Positions 7,476 through 10,021 of a stretch of 10,021 nucleotides of DNA are shown here, piece by piece (position 1 is the stretch's first letter; the number at the start of each line of letters is the position of its first letter). Position numbers and translations under genes: made by a program. Source of the stretch: JBFLVQ01 sp040758525 (GTDB lineage: Bacteria; Acidobacteriota; Blastocatellia; Chloracidobacteriales; JADJPF01). The stretch covers positions 1 to 10,021 of the forward strand of contig JBFLVQ010000337.1 in the NCBI GenBank assembly GCA_040758525.1, in the 5' to 3' direction. The notes beneath the pieces were generated by a model. That model was not told where the DNA came from. It saw nothing but the letters and a program-made list of their open reading frames with translations, and made no database searches.

Positions 7476-7503
7476 GTAGTGCGGCGCTTCGCTATAACAC
7501 TAC
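7476..7503. repeat. Inverted repeat between PadR and ADOP permease 2
   Basis: GTAGTG (7476-7481) and CACTAC (7498-7503) form a perfect 6-bp inverted repeat with a 16-bp centre, in the 112-bp gap between the regulator and permease genes. The TGTAGTG flavour resembles half of the upstream PadR site, so it could be a second operator or an internal hairpin setting relative expression. An AT-rich TATATATA (7459-7466) lies on the permease side, but no good -35 box is apparent. Confidence 0.3.
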
Positions 7504-7519
7504 AATGCTTCTTTCCGCG

Positions 7520-7852
7520 CTAAGTTGTCTGTAGAATTCTAGTAATCGCTGTCGAAAGCCGTTCCCAATTATCGGTCTCCTCTGCCAATTGTTTGCGTCC
7601 TGTGCGTGTCAGTTTGTAATATTTGGCTTGGCGATTGTTCTCCGAACTTCCCCATTCGGAATCGATCCAGCCCTGCTGTTCGAGACGATGTAGGGCCGGA
7701 TAAAGAGAACCCTGATTAACACATAATACTCCATTGGAGATCTGCTGAATGCGTTGGGAAATACCCCAACCATGCAGCGGTTCCAAAGCTAGCGTCTTCA
7801 AAATCAGCATGTCTAGTGTCCCTTGTAATAGATCCATCTTCTGTTTAGTCAT
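7520..7852 (-). CDS. PadR-family transcriptional repressor
   Basis: A 110-residue winged helix-turn-helix protein of the short PadR type usually encoded next to ADOP permeases. Residues 7-22 (DLLQGTLDMLILKTLA) form the first helix, 27-36 (HGWGISQRIQ) the second, and 47-62 (NQGSLYPALHRLEQQGWI) the recognition helix. Residues 63-86 (SEWGSSENNRQAKYYKLT) make the wing. The C-terminal helix (about 87-108) is short, as expected for dimerisation in this subfamily. The start is supported by AGGAGAA (plus strand 7857-7863), with GGAG six bases from the ATG. Members usually bind inverted repeats at their own promoter, and a perfect candidate lies just upstream at 7870-7905. It probably represses itself and ADOP2; the inducing signal is unknown. 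A broken second copy is found at 3939-4080. Confidence 0.92.
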   Translation of the reverse strand: MTKQKMDLLQGTLDMLILKTLALEPLHGWGISQRIQQISNGVLCVNQGSLYPALHRLEQQGWIDSEWGSSENNRQAKYYKLTRTGRKQLAEETDNWERLSTAITRILQTT

Positions 7853-7869
7853 CTTCTTCTCCTAGATAT

Positions 7870-7905
7870 TCTACAAGAACGACATGTTATAAAACGACTT
7901 GTAGA
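7870..7905. promoter_or_regulatory. Putative PadR operator
   Basis: TCTACAAG (7870-7877) and CTTGTAGA (7898-7905) are a perfect 8-bp inverted repeat with a 20-bp centre and 28 bp between arm centres. The site spans the spacer and -10 box of the PadR promoter and begins 17 bp upstream of the PadR start codon. PadR dimers typically bind such interrupted palindromes at their own gene, so autorepression by promoter occlusion is the natural reading. Binding itself is inferred. Confidence 0.6.
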
Positions 7906-7912
7906 TTGTCAA
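7884..7912 (-). promoter_or_regulatory. Putative sigma-70-type promoter of the padR-ADOP2 unit
   Basis: On the minus strand a consensus -35 TTGACA (7912-7907) is followed after 17 bp by TAACAT (7889-7884). A nearby alternative -10, TATAAC (7891-7886), has a 15-bp spacer. Transcription would begin some 20-25 bases before the PadR ATG at 7852. The operator repeat overlaps this promoter. Confidence 0.55.
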
Positions 7913-7950
7913 GAGGAACATCAAATTTTTATCTCAAATACAGAAGGTTT

Positions 7951-8268
7951 ATGATATCACATTACGATCCGTTCTCTAGAAACCTAGTATCACTTATGCA
8001 GGAGCGTGTTAATAGCAGAGCATCAGAAGGAGTAAGAAATGCTGCAACCGAGCTCTCGCTAATCTACAAGTGCTGGCTCAGCAATTGATCGAGGCAAGAG
8101 ATCACCCAGATTTTCGTAGTGCCTGGCAAAGAGACAATGCAAACGCAAGTAGATACTCAACATTCTCGGAAAATATAATTGCCGCTGTCAAAGAAAGGAT
8201 ATTCCACCCTAAATCGACTATTTGACGATCTGGACAAATTCGACATTAATAATCCTGAGTATCTATAG
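7951..8268 (+). pseudogene. Unknown gene broken by two frameshifts
   Basis: From ATG 7951 the frame reads MISHYDPFSRNLVSLMQERV, then NSRASEGVRNAATEL. It then loses sense at CTCTC (8053-8057). The next frame continues the same character: ANLQVLAQQLIEARDHPDF, RSAWQRDNANASRY, STFSENIIAAVKERIF (8058 onward). A second shift near 8200-8210 returns to the first frame with TLNRLFDDLDKFDINNPEYL and TAG 8266-8268. The two shifts (one consistent with a TC duplication, the other with one extra base) add up to three bases. The reconstructed product is about 105 residues, helical and soluble, with no signal peptide. AAGG lies three bases before the ATG. It is divergent from PadR and upstream of the lipase. 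I do not recognise the family. Confidence 0.5.
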
Positions 8269-8287
8269 CTATAACATTTATATCATC

Positions 8288-8317
8288 TTGCGGGTATTGT
8301 TGGATTTCTTGTATGAT
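8288..8317 (+). promoter_or_regulatory. Weak promoter candidate for the lipase gene
   Basis: TTGCGG (8288-8293) and TATGAT (8312-8317) are separated by 18 bp, about 100 bp upstream of the lipase start. The -10 is good and the -35 poor. Another weak option is TTGACG (8222-8227), 17 bp before ATTAAT. Neither is decisive. Confidence 0.25.
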
Positions 8318-8391
8318 GCGTGCCGTTTCGCCGCACTGCTCCGCTATTTCACAAATACTACCGTGTTACGTCTTTTAAATGACTTAAGTAT

Positions 8392-8398
8392 AAAGGAG
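8392..8398 (+). promoter_or_regulatory. Shine-Dalgarno-like AAAGGAG at unusual distance from the lipase start
   Basis: This is the only strong ribosome-binding sequence before the lipase gene, but it ends 16 bases before the ATG at 8415, too far for normal use. In-frame stops at 8403-8405 and 8409-8411 exclude any earlier start. An ATG at 8399 directly abuts it but is out of frame and opens only an 11-codon peptide (MLNITNDNHYI). The spacing may reflect an insertion, RNA folding that brings the site closer, or weak translation. Confidence 0.4.
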
Positions 8399-8414
8399 AT
8401 GTTGAATATAACCA

Positions 8415-9356
8415 ATGACAACCACTACATATAACAATACCCAAATAATGATGACGCTGTCTGCTCTTGCCGGCACAGACGCGACTCCACTACCTTTCGA
8501 AAGTCTTGCTCATCAAGAAGAGCGTATACTCAAAGGGCTTAATACCGTGCTGGCAAATCCCGGTATTGCTACTACCAACAATTGGCAAGCGATCTGGGTT
8601 GGTTTAAGTAGTGACCGCGCTAATCTTTCCTATATCGCTAAGAACACAACAGCAAATCAATATGCGGTTGTCTTTCGCGGTACAGATTTCGCAATGGCTA
8701 TCGACCGAAAAGAGGATTTCGATGTCGGTACAGCCGTACCGTTTACCCAGGTAGATTCTTCAGTGAGTATCTCCCAAGGTTCGATGGAAGCATTTACTGA
8801 GATCATTGGTGCAACCTACACGGACGGCACCAATCTGCTCACTGCAGTACAGAACATCGTAAAAAGTTCATCGGGAACGACCCTATTTGTTACCGGTCAC
8901 AGCTTGGGTGGCGCGATTGCTAGTATGTTGAGTTTGTACCTCAATAGCCAGATCAGCTCAGGTGCTAGCTTTCAAATCTATACATTTGCTGCACCCACAG
9001 CAGGTTTGGACAATTTTGCTAAGTTATTTGATACTACTTTTCCGAACAATTCGTGGCGTGTTTATAATCTATGGGATGTGGTGCCAAATGCGTGGCAGAC
9101 GCTATCTAACATTGACAACTTCTACCCGGGCGGGCCTTTAGCAACCGATTATATCAAAAAAGAAGTAGCTAAACTTCAGGACAGCACCAATGGGCTGGCA
9201 TATACACAGCCGACGGTGAACCCTGTCCCGCTCAATCAGCAAGAACTGAGGGATATGAAGTACATCAATAATACTACGGCAGATTTCATAAAGCAGTTAG
9301 CCTTCCAGCATAATGGTAATACCTATCTGACATTGCTTGGCGCGCCTAATATTTAA
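8415..9356 (+). CDS. Class 3 lipase family alpha/beta hydrolase
   Basis: A 313-residue serine hydrolase of the fungal-type lipase (Lipase_3) family, which cleaves ester bonds of acylglycerols or related lipids. YAVVFRGTD (83-91) is the strand and oxyanion-hole segment. TLFVTGHSLGGAIASM (156-171) is the nucleophile elbow with Ser163. IYTFAAPTAG (188-197) follows the next strand. The acid residue is most likely Asp221 in VYNLWDVVPNAW and the catalytic His is likely His299 in FQHNGNTYLTLL near the C-terminus, both at family-typical places. No signal peptide or membrane segment is visible, so the enzyme is probably cytoplasmic or exported by an unrecognised route. The ATG at 8415 is the earliest possible start because stops lie directly upstream; ATG 8448 is an alternative. 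It is the only intact gene of the right flank, with decayed unknown ORFs on both sides. Substrate not predictable. Confidence 0.88.
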   Translation: MTTTTYNNTQIMMTLSALAGTDATPLPFESLAHQEERILKGLNTVLANPGIATTNNWQAIWVGLSSDRANLSYIAKNTTANQYAVVFRGTDFAMAIDRKEDFDVGTAVPFTQVDSSVSISQGSMEAFTEIIGATYTDGTNLLTAVQNIVKSSSGTTLFVTGHSLGGAIASMLSLYLNSQISSGASFQIYTFAAPTAGLDNFAKLFDTTFPNNSWRVYNLWDVVPNAWQTLSNIDNFYPGGPLATDYIKKEVAKLQDSTNGLAYTQPTVNPVPLNQQELRDMKYINNTTADFIKQLAFQHNGNTYLTLLGAPNI

Positions 9357-9587
9357 TTGATAGTGATCGCAAATGGGTAGTGTTGAAGGAAACCTTTTTA
9401 CTTAGCAAAGCTGAGATTTTTGCTAAAAAACATGCTAAAGATGCTGCTTTGGTTGTCTAATTCATTGACTGCCTTCAGCTATTATCTCGAATTGAGGCTA
9501 TATTATGATGACGGACTATTTTTGTCGAAAGAGATGCAACAAGCAGAAGCCGCTGGAGTCGCTACTTTGAAACTATCTAACGCATAA
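9350..9587 (+). pseudogene. Unknown frameshifted gene remnant downstream of the lipase
   Basis: In one frame 9353-9460 reads LIDSDRKWVVLKETFLLSKA, then EIFAKKHAKDAALVV and TAA. Dropping one base at that point opens the next frame: NSLTAFSYYLELRLYYDDGL, then FLSKEMQQAEAAGVATLKLS, NA and TAA 9585-9587. Both halves have ordinary protein composition and read as one chain, so a single-base insertion near 9458 is the simplest explanation. There is no convincing start: the frame begins within the lipase stop region and no ribosome-binding site is seen. The remnant is therefore probably truncated at its 5' end too. Its last bases overlap the recombinase fragment on the opposite strand. Family not recognised. 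Confidence 0.42.
9402..9426. repeat. 8-bp inverted repeat downstream of the lipase
   Basis: TTAGCAAA (9402-9409) and TTTGCTAA (9419-9426) form a perfect stem with a 9-nt loop, 45 bp after the lipase stop. No T-run follows on the plus strand (an A-run does), so it is not a normal intrinsic terminator for the lipase. It might stabilise the transcript end or be fortuitous within the gene remnant that covers it. Confidence 0.3.
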
Positions 9588-9873
9588 GATTCTTTGCGAA
9601 GGCTTGCGAGAGGTGTAGCGACAGAGCTGGGTCGGCTGGAGAAGGAAAGAGCCAATTGGTTGAGCGAGTAGTTTTCCAATAAGCTCTCAATATCGCTAAG
9701 AGCCTTTCGGAGAGCATGACATAGCGATCTTTCTTGCCCTTACTCTCGCGCACATAGATGACCATGCGTTGGGAATCAATATCCCCCACACGCAATGCCA
9801 GCACTGCCGAGACGCGCAAGCCAGCGGCATAGGCAGTGAGCAAAATCGTGCGATATTTAATATCGTCAAGTAC
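9577..9873 (-). pseudogene. Tyrosine recombinase/integrase fragment, both ends lost
   Basis: Minus-strand residues VLDDIKYRTILLTAYAAGLR, VSAVLALRVGDIDSQRMVIY, VRESKGKKDRYVMLSERLLA and ILRAYWKTTRSTNWLFPS match the start of the catalytic domain of XerC/D-like tyrosine recombinases. The Arg of GLRVS is the first catalytic Arg (the usual GLRVSE has Ala here in place of Glu) and the Lys of KGKKDR is in the beta-hairpin position. After LFPSPADPALSLHLSQAF the homology ends and a TAG follows at 9579-9577. The HxxR box and the Tyr nucleophile are missing. Upstream, a TAA at 9876-9874 interrupts the frame and the N-terminal core-binding domain is not recognisable. It cannot recombine DNA. It marks past mobile-element activity at the right edge. 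Confidence 0.8.
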
Positions 9874-10021
9874 TTATCGAGTAAGATTAACTGCGCAAGG
9901 CTACCAGAGTGCCCAACTACCTGGCGCTCCGACACTTTTAGTAAGAATTAGCAATCGAGCTGGCGACCCACTCTGGAATTAAGTGAAACACTAAGGATAG
10001 TATTTTATTCACAGGCTCAAT

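Noticed and set aside
8222..8434. 70-codon plus-strand frame before the lipase
   Set aside because: No usable start signal and out of frame with the lipase; its sequence is low-quality and it overlaps the end of the broken gene at 7951-8268.
9386..9399. AAGG-AAA-CCTT followed by TTT as a lipase terminator
   Set aside because: A 4-bp stem with a 3-nt loop is too weak to support a terminator call.
9696..9935. 79-codon minus-strand frame overlapping the recombinase fragment
   Set aside because: Shifted frame of the recombinase sequence; the Cys/Trp-rich product has no family likeness.
1..10021. CRISPR array, tRNA, rRNA or riboswitch
   Set aside because: No regularly spaced direct repeats, no tRNA-like fold with conserved T-loop, and no recognisable rRNA or riboswitch sequence were seen by eye on either strand.

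Overview
The window most likely comes from an acidobacterium or a close relative. Two complete ~890-residue FtsX/MacB-type permeases of the ADOP family (acidobacterial duplicated orphan permease) lie in tandem, and the upstream one is preceded by a small PadR-type repressor, a layout typical of Acidobacteriota. Base composition looks moderate rather than GC-rich. All assignments are by eye from sequence motifs; no search was run.

Layout. 1-1262: a poorly coding left flank with a partial unknown gene running off the left edge (minus strand), a nested inverted-repeat structure (233-317), and a small coiled-coil-like basic protein (678-968, plus) whose reading frame continues upstream behind a single in-frame amber codon. 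1263-7852 (all minus): intact PadR regulator (7852-7520), ADOP permease 2 (7407-4738), a strip of decayed gene ends (4670-3939), then ADOP permease 1 (3923-1263). The strip holds the C-terminal ends of a beta-lactamase-type serine hydrolase, an amidohydrolase and a second PadR regulator, plus a small unknown ORF. 7853-7950: the PadR promoter with a perfect 8-bp inverted repeat that fits an autoregulatory operator. 7951-8268 (plus): an unknown gene broken by two frameshifts. 8415-9356 (plus): an intact class 3 lipase. 9350-9587 (plus): another unknown frameshifted remnant. 9577-9873 (minus): a tyrosine-recombinase fragment with both ends lost.

How the genes work together. The coherent unit is PadR-ADOP2, with PadR presumably repressing itself and the permease. 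The PadR remnant ends 15 bp before ADOP1, so the locus probably once held two complete PadR-ADOP modules, and ADOP1 has since lost its own regulator. The large ORFs (886, 889 and 313 codons) are intact while the small genes around them carry stops and frameshifts. This points to real gene decay in an accessory region rather than poor sequence quality. I found no convincing new multi-gene system. The most useful leads are the PadR remnant with its operator, the folded repeat at 233-317, and the small unrecognised broken genes.
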